DNA of 64,000 bases from the NCBI GenBank assembly GCA_036172665.1, contig CM069871.1:5952001-6016000 (forward strand), read 5' to 3'. Below the pieces are notes generated by a model, which had not been told where the DNA came from, did not search any database, and was given only the letters and a program-made list of their open reading frames with translations. This document shows, one piece after another, positions 36,180 to 47,413 of this stretch. Source of the DNA: Prosopocoilus inquinatus (Eukaryota; Arthropoda; Insecta; Coleoptera; Lucanidae). The translations under genes and the position numbers were made by a program. Within the stretch, counting starts at the first letter, position 1; every line of letters starts with the position of its first letter.

Positions 36180-38705
36180 AAGGATTAAATGAAGACCCGA
36201 TGGAATAAATTTAAATAAATGTAAATTTGCATTTGAAGATTCTTATTATTTGTGTATGTATCAGTTTGTGGCACAGATTTGTGTCGACGTGGGTGTTCCC
36301 TCCAATGCAGAAAGAATCTAAATCTGTTTATTATAGTTACCGCGCAGGAGTAATAAAGTCCTCGTACATCACTATATATAGCCTGTAATGATGTTAAAAT
36401 GAAGCAAGCCCACCGTGCACAAAGGACTTTTACGTGTTGTCTCTCACATTCAAAGAGGAACACACTCGCAATTTAACTAAATTTAATAGAACACTGCAGT
36501 GGCACACAAAGTTTAAACAGACAGTTACTTGCATAAGTTATTTATTTATTCATCAAACAGATCGGATTTCGATAGTAATAAGTTATATTTTATGACTTTT
36601 CAACCGGCAACAATTGCATGCATTTGCTACATTATTCTTGTATTCTATAATTTAAAACTGTCTAGGGATATTTGTCGGAGGTAGACATAACCGATCGTAA
36701 ATGTCACCGGAACGTATTCGAAATGAGCTTGAATTTAAGTTTACTGTGGAGGAAACCCCATCCCCATCGTTGCCATTAATATAATACAAATTCTGATTTT
36801 GCCATTTAAGGCAGTAACATAAATCGCAAGGGAAATTAAATAATTCACTCGTTCAGCTATTAAATTGTGACGGATACTTCTTAATGAACAATCAAACACT
36901 CATTGATCGTATTTCGTAGGAGGATTGCATTCTTAAATGATACTTGGTGGTGTAATAGTATCTTTTTTGTTTCAGGAAGTCTTGTGTTTACATGATTTTA
37001 ATAATAACGGACGAACTTTTCATATCCCACTACTGAGTATGGTGTGAAAAATTCGTTCGTTGTCCTGGAAATGATACAAACACAGGACGTCTCGAAATGA
37101 CGGGTGAAACACAAAATATGTCAAAAATGGTGAATGAGGAAGATATGATACACTTCAGAGTATCATTTATAAACGCAACTCAATAAAGGTGCAAGTTAAT
37201 AAAATGAAAGTTCCATATGAAAAATGCACTGTCAACATTTTTATGTGCGCAACAGAAATGACGCATAAAGACAAATGTATAATAATTGTAATTGATCATC
37301 AGACAATTCAAAAATCGACAGTTTCTCTCCGATGAATGCAATGATAACAAAACGTGTAAAATGTTAGGCGAAATTAAACGACTTGCTTAAAACGACCGAA
37401 AAACTTTTCCGCAACTCAATGTTTCTCCTACTAATTTGTAACTTTATAATGCAAATTATGCAAATGGCGCTTGCTTATATTCATAGGCCTGGAGAGAAAT
37501 AAAATAACGGCCGAATTTTTTCTTTACGAAGTAAATTAGCAGCTTTACAAAGCAACAAATTACTTGCAGGGTCTTTTTTGTTTCGTGGAATATTGGGGGC
37601 TGGATAATCTTGTTTACAAAAAAATAGTGGACGGCAAGCTTGATAATACACTCACACAAACAAAGAAACCTCAAATTTATTATTTATTTTTTTGATGTGT
37701 GGTGTTGAATTATTGGTTCCAAACCATTCCCTTGTTCTTTTTAATGAAAAAAAAAAAAAAAAACAGTCTTAGCACAAATTGTTTTTTCTAATAAGTTCTT
37801 TCTCTTTATGAATAAGGCACACGCAAAATTTAAATTGATATAACAAATTCAGTTTAAATTGCGGGGAAATGTCACGCCAAGTCAAATTATGTACGACAAT
37901 GAGAAGGCACGTCACGTGCAAAAATGCTTTGGTTTTATCGATTTGCTAGAAATGTGAATGAAATACGTGTGTCAGCATGGTACAAGAAAGTAAGTGGAAG
38001 TTACTATGGATTCTGATTTGATTACATAAAAAAAAAACATAATTGCAAAGTAATTCGTTCCCTATTTACAACGTCATGACATGACAAAAACAAAAATATT
38101 TTGCATTTTTGCTTCTGCTGCAGTTCCAACAAGGCCTAGTAACCCCTAAATTTTTCAAAAAATTACATTCACCCTAATAAAACCTAATTTCTTTTCAAAT
38201 TTTAAACTCTTTAGTATCACATTATACTGTATTTCAGTTCCGTTCATTTAATTTGGTAGAAAAATAAGCCAGACAGAAATTTCCTCTTGCGTCTTCAAGT
38301 ACTGTCGAATTAAATTAAATGAAACCTAGAAACAACAAATTAAAAGGAAGTCCCGACCAGAACAAACGAGATAATACATTTAAAGAGAGGCAAATCGATT
38401 GAACCAAGCAAGGACCTTCATACTTATTTCAAATTTATTTGCCTGTAATCTCAGACCTCATTTTCACATTCAATCTGTTGTAATCTCAGACAGACAAGGC
38501 ACAGATTGGAGATGATTGAAAAAAACTTCATTTATTTTTGGTTTTTTATTTCATACAGTCTGGTTTCTCATGAATTGGAGATATTCATCCAAGGTTGATC
38601 TTTTTATTGTTAATTCAAACCGACGAGTTACAAATTCAAGTTCCCAAAAAAAACTACATGTAATTAAAATTATTGCAGTGCTTCATTAAAATATTTGAAT
38701 CAATA
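36180..38705. other. Non-coding DNA, nothing recognised
   Basis: About 2.5 kb without a supported feature apart from a poly-A run near 37747. Confidence 0.35.
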
Positions 38706-39249
38706 CAGGGTGTCCCAGATTCAGTAGGCTACCATGGATATCTTTCTTACTTGTGAAGATAAAGATTTGGTTAAATGGGCAATGCTACGCGCTTTTACGT
38801 GCTGTTTTAGATTCCGCGGTGAAAATTAGAAAATTCCGAATAGTTGCGATTATCGCAGGAAAGATGAAAATCGTTAAATAGCGAAATAATACAATGTCTA
38901 ATAACTTCATAATTGACACGAGAAAAGTGAATGCTATTTAATTGTATAAGAATCCAATATGGCCCTCGTTTAAAAAAAAAGAAAGTTGCTATCAATATTT
39001 TGAAAGCCGCCATCTCGAATTTTATTTTGACTTAACTTTCGGCTATATTTTATCAAACCTAGTAACTTTTATATGAAACTTTTTTTCAGTTTTTCTGCGA
39101 TAACATCGGAACTATTCGGAATTTTCAAATTTTCTCTGCGGAATCTAAATCAGGGCATAAAACTGCAAAACATTGCTCATTTAACGATAACTCTATCTCC
39201 ACTAATAAGAATGATACCCATGGGAGTCTACTCAGTCTGGAACAACCTG
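38706..39249. mobile_element. TA-flanked fold-back element, 544 bp
   Basis: The ends are CAGGGTGTCCCAGATTCAGT on the left and a diverged complement (GACTGAG...CAGACC...CCTG pattern) on the right, each flanked by TA (38704-38705 and 39250-39251). Complementarity continues inward for about 170 bp per side, including GAAAATT..., GATTCCGCGGTGAAAATT against AATTTTC...CTGCGGAATC. No transposase is encoded. TA target duplication and size suit a Tc1/mariner-type MITE. Confidence 0.8.
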
Positions 39250-39389
39250 TATATGAGTCACATTTCTGGCTTAATACTCATCGTGTAGTTTAAACAAGCT
39301 TGAAGCGATTAGAAAATTACGAAATTTCTGAAAATATAGACAAACCTGCTCTCTGAATGCGGTTGGAATATGTCAATAGTACCTAGACA

Positions 39390-40225
39390 CTTCACTGAAG
39401 GGTAATTCCAATTGTTTTCGAAGCTGTCTAGATTGGTACTTTCGGGGTAGTTCAGGCTCTTTTTTCAGTGCATTAGATTCTTTGGTTATGTTTCTTCATG
39501 TCTTTCTTTTCTCCGTTTCTTCTCTTTCTAGTTCTGAACTCTTTTTCCTTCTCAGATCGTCAGTCATCGCCTGCAACCAATAGGTCGTTCTAGGCCATCA
39601 CTTTTTCCTTTTGCCTGCAGATTTCCCTTCCAATACTGACAAAATGTTCTTTCTCTTTCTCTTTCTTTAATTTTCTTCACTATATCCTTGTTTCTATGTT
39701 CCTTCAATTCCTGTTTTTGCCTCCCATGTTCTTATAGGCCCGGTATTGTTCAAAGTACACTTTTCTCAACTATCTGAAATTTTCCTTCTGTTTTCTTTGC
39801 TCCTGCGAGTGTGCCAACTCCATTAATCATGACTGATTTGTGTTATTTCCAGACACTTCACTGAGAAGTAATAATTCGACTTCTTCTCGAAGCCCTCTAA
39901 GTTTGTACTCATTCAGTTCCCCCTTTCAGTGCATTAAATCATTTTCCTTATGTTTCTCCATATCATTCTTTTCATCGTTTTTTCTCTTTCCAGTTATCTT
40001 GAGCGACCAAGTCATTCTGGACCATGCCTTTCTCCTGCTGCCTCCTGATTTCCATTCTAACGCTGACAAAATGGTCGTTTGCTTTCCCGCTCTCCATGTA
40101 TGCAATATTTCTTTAATTGTCTTCACTATATCCTCGTTTCTGTGTTCCTTCAATTCTGTTTTCGCCTCATAGTGTTGTTATAGTCTAGTCCTAAATATTG
40201 TTCAACGTATCCTTTTCTAATTTTT
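39390..40225. repeat. Direct duplication, period about 465 bp
   Basis: The 39390-39780 segment (CTTCACTGA, CAGTGCATTA, GACAAAATG, CTTCACTATATCCT, TATTGTTCAA) recurs in order at 39855-40225. On the minus strand both copies lie at the 3' end of an RT relic, so the duplication concerns the retrotransposon tail. Confidence 0.75.
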
Positions 40226-41040
40226 TTTTGATCAAACTCATGATTGTTTGGTCCTCTTGTGGTGTTGTGTCTTTCCCAGTTTTTGTTTCTTCCTTCAATA
40301 TTTTCCTTTGCTGTTGTTTTCTTATTTATTTAGCTCAGCCTATGCCCATTATTTGCTGTCGTTGCTCCAAAATACTCGAATTTGTCCACTTCCCCAAAGA
40401 TGTATCTTCCAATTTGAATGTTACTATTTCTTTCGTCGTGGTCCTCATTATTTTCGTTTTTTTTTTTTTTTGATACATTAGGGTCCTACTTTTTGGACCC
40501 ATAGCTATCAAATTTGACTCCAAACTTTTCTGTTCTTTACATTTTTTCTTCTTGTAACTGTTTTCTCTTCTGGATCTGCCTGAACTGCCTTCTTTATTTT
40601 ATTTTTCGCGGTCTCTTTTCCTTTACTTTCGAGATACTCAAGCCGCTGTAATCTTGCTTTTATAACGCCATCTATTTTTGACGTTTTTTACCTGCCATAA
40701 ATCTCCTAGTTTGCTGTTTTTTCATATAAATAGTTGGTTTTGTTTCCTCCTTCTTTTATATAAATATTTGGTTTTCTTTCCTCTAACTATCCTTCTTATT
40801 ATTTTCCTTTTCACTTTACTTTTTTCTTGTTTTACATGTAACCATACAGAGTAGCTACTTTTATTAATCGTTTCATTGTTTTTCTTAGCTTTTTTTCACT
40901 TCTCGCCGCTATGACTGCTTAATTGGCTTTCTCTATCTGCTATAAAGCTACACAAAATAGCAGAGTCGAGAGCGGGCCCCCTTGTCTAAGGCCTGTTCGC
41001 ACCTACTTCAAAATCTCCTGTTGTTTATACTTTTACTCTG
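39390..41040 (-). pseudogene. Non-LTR retrotransposon relic: RT domain and tail
   Basis: On the minus strand, in the correct order: GLRQGGPLSTLLF near 40965-41010 (RT block 4, usually GLRQGDPLSPLLF), NIQIGRYIFGEVDKFEYFG near 40350-40425 (the strand before the YLG motif), and GGSRRKAWSRMTW near 40020-40060 (the basic RGRPxxRW-like tail). These are parts of a reverse transcriptase that would copy element RNA at a nicked target. A frameshift precedes the GLRQG piece, a stop follows it, and I cannot find the YADD box between the first two pieces. The element is 5'-truncated, and its tail is duplicated. It resembles the relic at 13140-13640. The clade is undetermined. Confidence 0.65.
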
Positions 41041-41185
41041 AGTCTTTTATTTACTTTTATAATTACGTAAGCCAATGCGAAATTGAATAAGTTTTGCTGA
41101 CAGCGAATGACCTTGGCGCTGCGATTTGGTTTCATTTTCGTATCGCAAATCTAAAATGTACGCGTATACGAGTTGTTGAAAGCGC

Positions 41186-41997
41186 CATCAGTCTTCCAAA
41201 AGTGAAAAAAACATTTTGCTCGAATTTCCTTCGCCGTTATCAATAAAACCCCTGCCCCTCCGGCTTTGCAAAGATTTGAGTTTCAAAATAAAAATAAGAC
41301 CTGACGTGACAGGTGTTTTTTCGGGGCGTCATCTCACGACCAGAAGAGAATACAATTTTAATCGAATTTCTTCATCTTCCCGTTGACGTTCTCAACAAAA
41401 CTTTGCCTTCTCTAACCTCGCAAGGATTTTAATTTCAGAATTAATGAAAATTTAAAATCAAGATGTGATTGGTTTACTTAGAACGCCGAAAATTTATTCC
41501 AATTGCAAGCAGAAGAATATCGTTGCATATCATTGTTACGTCAAGTTATGATTTTATCAAAATCAAATTTCAAAACGGGAGTCGACTTCCGCCTTGTTAT
41601 TTGGCAATGGCTTTAATTTCGAAATGAAAATGAAAATCTAAAATCAAGTTGCCCTTGGGATTATTATGTAGAGCGCCATCTCTTGACAAAAAATGGAAGC
41701 TGATAGCAGGATATCATATTTAATTGTTCACAATCTCGCCAATAATTTCTGGCAAGAATTACTTTAAAGAAATTGAAAGCGAAAATTAGATGCGTCGTAG
41801 CGAAGTATTTAGAACGCCATCTCTTAACCTCACCAATAACTTCTAGCTCTGCGTTTACAATAATTATTTTAAGAAAATTGAAAGTTAAAATTAGATGCGT
41901 CATGGTGAATTATTTACAACACCATCTCTTCGCTCATTTGTCTTTGGTTCATCAAAAATTCAAAGTGGCAACAGGGATAAATCCGAACGCCATCTTT
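41186..41997. repeat. Second cluster of GCGCCATCT boxes
   Basis: GCGCCATCA at 41187, GCGTCATCT at 41327, GCGCCATCT at 41672, and related CGCCATCT/CACCATCT at 41815, 41930 and 41988, all in the same orientation as the 19.7-21.8 kb array. Two units share AATTGAAAG(C/T)(G/T)AAAATTAGATGCG before the box. An isolated ACGCCATCT also lies at 40668. The sequence around the boxes does not resemble the units of the first array. Confidence 0.6.
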
Positions 41998-41999
41998 TG

Positions 42000-43570
42000 A
42001 CTAAGAGAGAAAGAAAGACACTGTATAAGAAATGAGCAGAATAATAGAAAAAATAGATCTTCTATAATAGATGCGCAATCGAGGACCTCCAATTGAGCCT
42101 TGTAGGTTGATCGACCCCTAATCCACCCCTACGGGTTAGGTTCATCGGCCCTTACAAGTTTTCATTGACCCCTTCTAATAACAATTCCTCACTTCCATAA
42201 AGTTCTAAATCTTTCTCTGGGGCTTTTCCAATTCTGTTTCTTCTAATCATTTTTCTGATTTCTTCTTTGGTTGGTTCTGATAGACGTTTGTTTCGTCTCT
42301 CCTTCGTCTTCCAGCTCACCATTAGGCAACAATTTGTAAAAAAAAAATATGTAAAATAGCTGCGCTAAATAATTTAGAACCAGTTTTCGCCTTCTGCAAA
42401 AAGACGAATAGATTCCAGATGTTCTTGGAAATAATCCCCAAATATTATACAGGGTCAGTCATTGCTGCTAGCATTCGATACCCTAAGTCTAAACGTTTAG
42501 CCCTAAGAGTGGAATAATTCATAAAAATAGATGGTAATGATTAGGAAAACAAGAGGTGTTAGGGCTATTTTCTAACCGCTCGAAGGGTTCTTATGAGATT
42601 TCGCGCGTAATATAAATACTTTGACATCAAAAATTATTTTGGTCAATGGTGTAGTCATGGATTTTAAAATTATTGTTGGTTTTACTTGATGTTAATAGAC
42701 AGTCGCTTTCGATATCACGACCAAAATAATTTTTGATGTTGAACAAAAAAAAAATAAATAAATAAACGATGACTGAATAAATGATTCGTTTATGTACTTT
42801 GGGCAAATAATATTTCGAACATGTCCACCGCAAATTACAAAATCCTAGTCGAATTACCCATCCACTTTGTCATAACCATGCATTCGCAATTGATTATTCC
42901 CTATAGCGGGCGAAAATCAGCCAATGGCAGTACTTTCGTTTCGAAATGCATGTATAATTCAAAAGCGTTTGCCACCCCATCGTGGTTCCGATGATCGCTT
43001 GGTTCCCTGCATTATTAAATCTACTATTAGTAACACACACGCATGCAATAACTGCGAATACCTAATTAGCTAATGATGTTATTATTATCAGGAAAGTTGC
43101 ACGTATCGGCACATTACAACTGATTAACGAGCAAATATTTGATGATAAGACTAATCCTAACAGGCTTGTTATTAAATGTATGTATATGTGTTATAGTAGC
43201 GCATGAAACAAACAACGAAACGATATAATTTTTCGAATTTATGATCAATTTATCATATTTATTGACCTAAATTAATACATGTATGGTATAATATATACAT
43301 CATCAACAGGCCTCGTTTAATATATTTTTGCAGTTTGTATTTTGATTAAATTAAATTAAACTAGAAAATAATAATTCGCTTTTATAAATTCGAATTTTAA
43401 TTTGACTCTGGGGGGGATTCGTTTAGGAAAAAAATCCACCGACCGATATCGACGGCGGCAACAAATTATTACAAAAACAGCCGCTTCAATCCGAGTCAGT
43501 GAAAATCTGCTCCTCCAAAATTCGAAAAAAGAAAAAAAAAAGTGGAACTCAATACATTCGTAAAAGATTA
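42000..43570. other. Non-coding DNA with a solitary TA-CAGGG end and a small hairpin
   Basis: TACAGGGTCAGTC near 42450 resembles the ends of TA-flanked fold-backs, but no partner was found. A hairpin with 20-bp perfect arms (ACATCAAAAATTATTTTGGT and its complement) spans 42621-42742. Nothing else is supported. Confidence 0.4.
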
Positions 43571-43784
43571 GATAACCTAATTTATTCGCCATTTATTTTT
43601 CCTCGGTTGGAAGTGGCGTGCTTTTTTTTGCAACAACCGCTCTCCTGAAATATTTTACGACGTTCCGGCGTCCCTTTGCTTTTTCCGCCCGTTTCATGCC
43701 AAAAAAAAAAAAAAAAAAATTATTGTATCAACCCCGCAGATCTTCGCAATTAACGGTTTAAGTGGCACGTTCCATTAAAAAGAG
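43571..43784 (+). repeat. Duplicated non-coding module, copy 1 (partner at 57886-58122)
   Basis: Ordered blocks shared with copy 2 are AACCTAATTTATTCGCCATT, GAAATATTTTACG, CCCGTTTCAT, ATTGTATCA, GATCTTCGCA, AATTAACG and GTTCCATTAAAA. The order and strand are the same and the spacings differ only by small indels. Each copy contains AAGTGGC(G/A)(T/C)G twice. It encodes no protein and shows no TIR. Confidence 0.75.
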
Positions 43785-44020
43785 TGTAGCCTAGCAACAT
43801 TAGCATACATTCTTTTTTGTCGTTTCTAGATGGAATTCATAAGGAAACTAACGGGTGTTCAAAAATTGTTGTAGTCCTGGGTGGCCGTGGAATCGTAAAC
43901 GTAAATATCGATTGTTGCTTCGCATCGCTCAAACGACTTCTGAACTATTGACCGTCAAATAACAAATACGTTATTGTTTATGTCTGTAATGTTTGGTTGC
44001 AACTTGAAACAGTAATTACA

Positions 44021-45695
44021 GTGTCTGTAAAAAGTTTAAGACCGATAAGCATTTTACCCACGTTTTCTAAAATATTTGAAAGAACTATTCAATCACAACT
44101 TATTAAATACCGGGTGTCCCGCGCCATGTGCTCACCCTTCTAGAATCTTTATTTATGAATCGATTAACCTGAATTTTGAAGACAGTAAACTAAACAAAAA
44201 ACGGAATTTTTCGACATATTGATAGTCGTCATAGGACTTCCGATTTCCCCGGAAGTGATATCAACTTTCTTATTTTAAATGGAACACCCTACATATTTTT
44301 ACATATTTAAAATCTACGGATCATTACGAGTCCGAATACGTATCAATTGTTAATTTTGGTTTCCATGACAACGAAAAAAAAACTTTCTTATTTTTCAATC
44401 TAGAAAGCTATGAATCGCATTTTTTCGATCTAATGCGATCAAGTGTTTCAAGAAAATCATTCCTTTGATGGTATTTTGATTTTTAACATTTCTACAGTAT
44501 TTGAAATTTTCATTAGCTCTTAACTCCTTTTTTTCGCATACGCTGATACCAAATACGTCATATTTTCTTTGAAAATAATTTAAAATAGAGCATGTCTTAC
44601 TGAAATTTTACACCCCCTTTATTTCAAATGACTTTCAAAGAAAATATGACGTATTTGGTATCAGCGTACTCAGAAAAAAATGTTATGTTGAACTAAGTCA
44701 AGAAACATATGAGGTTCTATCGAAAAAGATGATTTAAGAGCTAATGAAAATTTCAAATACTTGAAAAATGTTAAAAATCAAAATACCATCAAAGGAGTGA
44801 TTTTTTCGAAACACTTGATCGCTCGCATTAGATCGAAAAAATGCGATTCATAGCTTTCTAGATTGAAAAATAAAAAAGCTTTTTTTTCGTTGTCATGGAA
44901 ACCAAAATTAACAATTGATACGTATTCGGACTCGTAATGATCCGTAGATTTTAAATATGTAAAAATATGTAGGGTGTTCTATTTAAAATAAGAAAGTTGA
45001 TATCACTTCCGGCGAAACCGGAAGTCCTATGACGACTATAAGTATGTAAAAAATTCAATTTTTCGTTTAATTTATTGTCTCCAAAATTCAGGTTAATCGA
45101 TTAATAAATAAAGATCCTAGAAAGGTGAGCACATGGCGCGGGACACCCGGTACATTGAATCTAATGAAATTTTACCAAATATTCAATCTGGATTTAGGGC
45201 AGCTTATAGTTATACTACAGCCTTGCTTAATATAACAGACGACATTCTAAAGGCCACTGATAATCAGCAATTAACAGCTCTCGTCCTGCTAGATTTCAGT
45301 AAGGCTTTCGAAAAAAAAACCATAATATACTATGTTCCCTATATATATATATAAATATATATGCATCACAGGAGAATCTGTGGAATTAATTAAATCTTAT
45401 TTATCCAGTCGAACCCAATCAGTTGTTGTAGATTCACTTAAATCTAATCCGCTTGCTGTATCTCAGGGGGTACCTCAAGGATCCGTAATAGGACCGTTGT
45501 TATTTTCTATCTACACCTCACAATTTTTCCAAAACATTAAAACTTGCAGTGCACATATTTATGCGCGGACGATACGCAATTGTATTATTCTTTTAATCCG
45601 TCTGATTGGCGTGAAGCTGTTTCACACATAAATAGTGATCTGGATACATTATACAGGCAGATTCAGGCAACCCTTTCATTAAAAGTTTACGGACT
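44021..45695 (+). pseudogene. CR1/jockey-like reverse transcriptase pseudogene, split by a fold-back element
   Basis: This encodes part of the palm and fingers of a non-LTR retrotransposon RT. Before the insertion: RPISILPTFSKIFER (44036-44080). After it: LPNIQSGFRAAYSYTTALLN, then LVLLDFSKAFE (catalytic block A) near 45270-45310, then GVPQGSVIGPLLFSIY near 45466-45516, then DTQLYYSFNPSDWREAVSH. The YADD catalytic box near 45560-45573 carries a two-base insertion (TATGCGCGGACGAT) that shifts the frame. Another lesion and an AT dinucleotide run follow the DFSKAFE block. The 44110-45150 palindrome interrupts the ORF after codons reading QLIKY; removing it and one TA restores the reading QLIKY-IESNE. 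The endonuclease and 3' end are absent. Confidence 0.9.
44110..45150. mobile_element. TA-flanked palindromic element, 1041 bp
   Basis: The ends are CCGGGTGTCCCGCGCCATGT and its near-exact complement, flanked by TA at 44108-44109 and 45151-45152. Almost the whole element is an inverted repeat: arms of about 470 and 515 bp around a loop at about 44580-44635, with one extra segment of about 65 bp in the right arm. It interrupts an RT ORF, so both boundaries and the TA duplication are confirmed by the host reading frame. No transposase is encoded. An internal block TTAAATGGAACACCCTA and the phrase CAACTTTCTTATTTTAAATG are shared with the neighbouring palindrome. Confidence 0.92.
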
Positions 45696-45716
45696 TCTCC
45701 TTTGAATTTCTGTTTC

Positions 45717-47413
45717 ATATTTTGCAGTTATAAGTTAACGATATGGATCTATCAAAGTATAATATTTTCAAATTTTGAACACTTCCGCTTATACCGGAAG
45801 TTGCTGTCAACTTTCTTATTTTAAATGGAATACCCCAATTTTTAATGCTTTTTTGAAATCTTTATGAAATTCTAAAAATATTTTGTGTAACATGTGATAC
45901 AAGAAAAATTAACCTTTTCCGAGATATTTTCATATTTTTAAAATAACTCAGACTTGTAGAACCTTGGTTATGATACTGCCATCTTTGTACATCAAAAACC
46001 ATGATGCCCCTTTATGGCCTGTAGTAGGCTACAGTAACGTTCTTTCAGATCATGTCTAGTTTTGCACTTGATTACTTACAGGCTGGTTGAAAAGTAACTT
46101 CTATTTGAACTAATTTCAACTGTTGAAAAGTCATGTTTTTTAAATGGAACGCCTAGAATATTTTTATACCATGTGACTCAGATTAAATGTTCTCTCGTCC
46201 TATATTAGGATTCCCTATACTTATCTCTTATAGTTCACTCGTTATCGATGATTTATTTTTAGCACGTATTTTTTTCCCAGATTTCGGTATTATTTTTAAA
46301 TAGTGGGCTATGAAAACTAGAGAAATTATAATTTTTGAAATCATCCGTCTAGTAGGAATAAAAAAAAAACAATTTAATCGCTACGAAGAACCAAAAAATT
46401 AATAATCAAACACAGACATATTAAATGTATTTTATGATTAAAAAAATCGACAATTCAAGAAGTTAATAAAAAAAGCTGTTATATCGAGGAAAATGCGTTA
46501 TTACTTAGATACAGTAGAAAGTTATTACTAACACAGAATAGCCGAGGACAACTTAGAGCCAATATTATAACCAACAATTTCTGTATTATTTTTAATATTT
46601 CTAATTTATTTCTTAGTTTTCATAAAATTTTGTATTGTAAGTGTAAATTTCTCCTTGTAAATGTGTAAATAGTCATACCAAGAATTCTAATACATGCGGC
46701 ATATGTAAACAAAAAGTTCAGATGATAGATGTGTATTTAAATATTATTTGTCGGTTTTTAAAATGAAATTGAAATTACAGTCAGAAATTAATTTAAAAAA
46801 ACTCTGTTTGTTAAATTTTCATAGCACACTATTCAGGAATAATACTGAAAAGTGAAAAAATTGATGTGTCAAAGAGAAAATCATGAATAGAAAGAGAAAG
46901 AGTAAGAGATGGGTATAGGGAGTGCTAATACAGTTCGAAAGAACATTTAATTCTGATTCTTATGGTATAAAAAATACTGAGTGTTCTATTTAAAAAACAT
47001 GACTTTTAGACAGTTGAAATCAGTACGAATAGAAGTTACTTTTCAACCAGCCCGTAAACGATTTTGTGTAAAATTATGACCTGAAAGTTTATGAGCACAG
47101 CCTACTACCGCCCAAAAATTGAAATTATGGCTTTTGTTACACAAAGATGGCAGCATCATAAACAAGGTACTGCAACTTTGAACTTTTTTTAAAAAATGGA
47201 AATATCTCTAAAACGGCTAATTTCTCTTATATCACATGTTACACAAAATATTTTTAGAATTTCATGAAGATTTCAGAAATACAATAAAAAAATTGCGTAT
47301 TCCATTTAAAATAAGAAAGTTGACACCAACTTCCGGTACAAGCGGAAGTGCCCGAAAGTTGGAAATATTATATTTTAATAGATCATTATCGCTAACTTAT
47401 AACAGCAAAATAT
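45717..47413. mobile_element. Second palindromic element, about 1.7 kb
   Basis: Left arm from TATTTTGCAGTTATAAGTTA (about 45717) pairs with the right arm ending at 47413. Complementarity runs in to about 46330 and 46800, with about 470 bp of unpaired centre. Shared internal text with the 44110-45150 element (TCAACTTTCTTATTTTAAAT and AAATGGAA(C/T)(A/G)CC boxes at about 45822, 46139, 46980 and 47299) suggests one family. The exact termini are less certain; TA at both proposed ends is compatible with the same target preference. Confidence 0.75.

Noticed and set aside
45133..45354. Start of an RT protein at an ATG reading MARDTR
   Set aside because: Those first residues are the end of the inserted palindrome; the true frame comes from 44021-44109 across the insertion.
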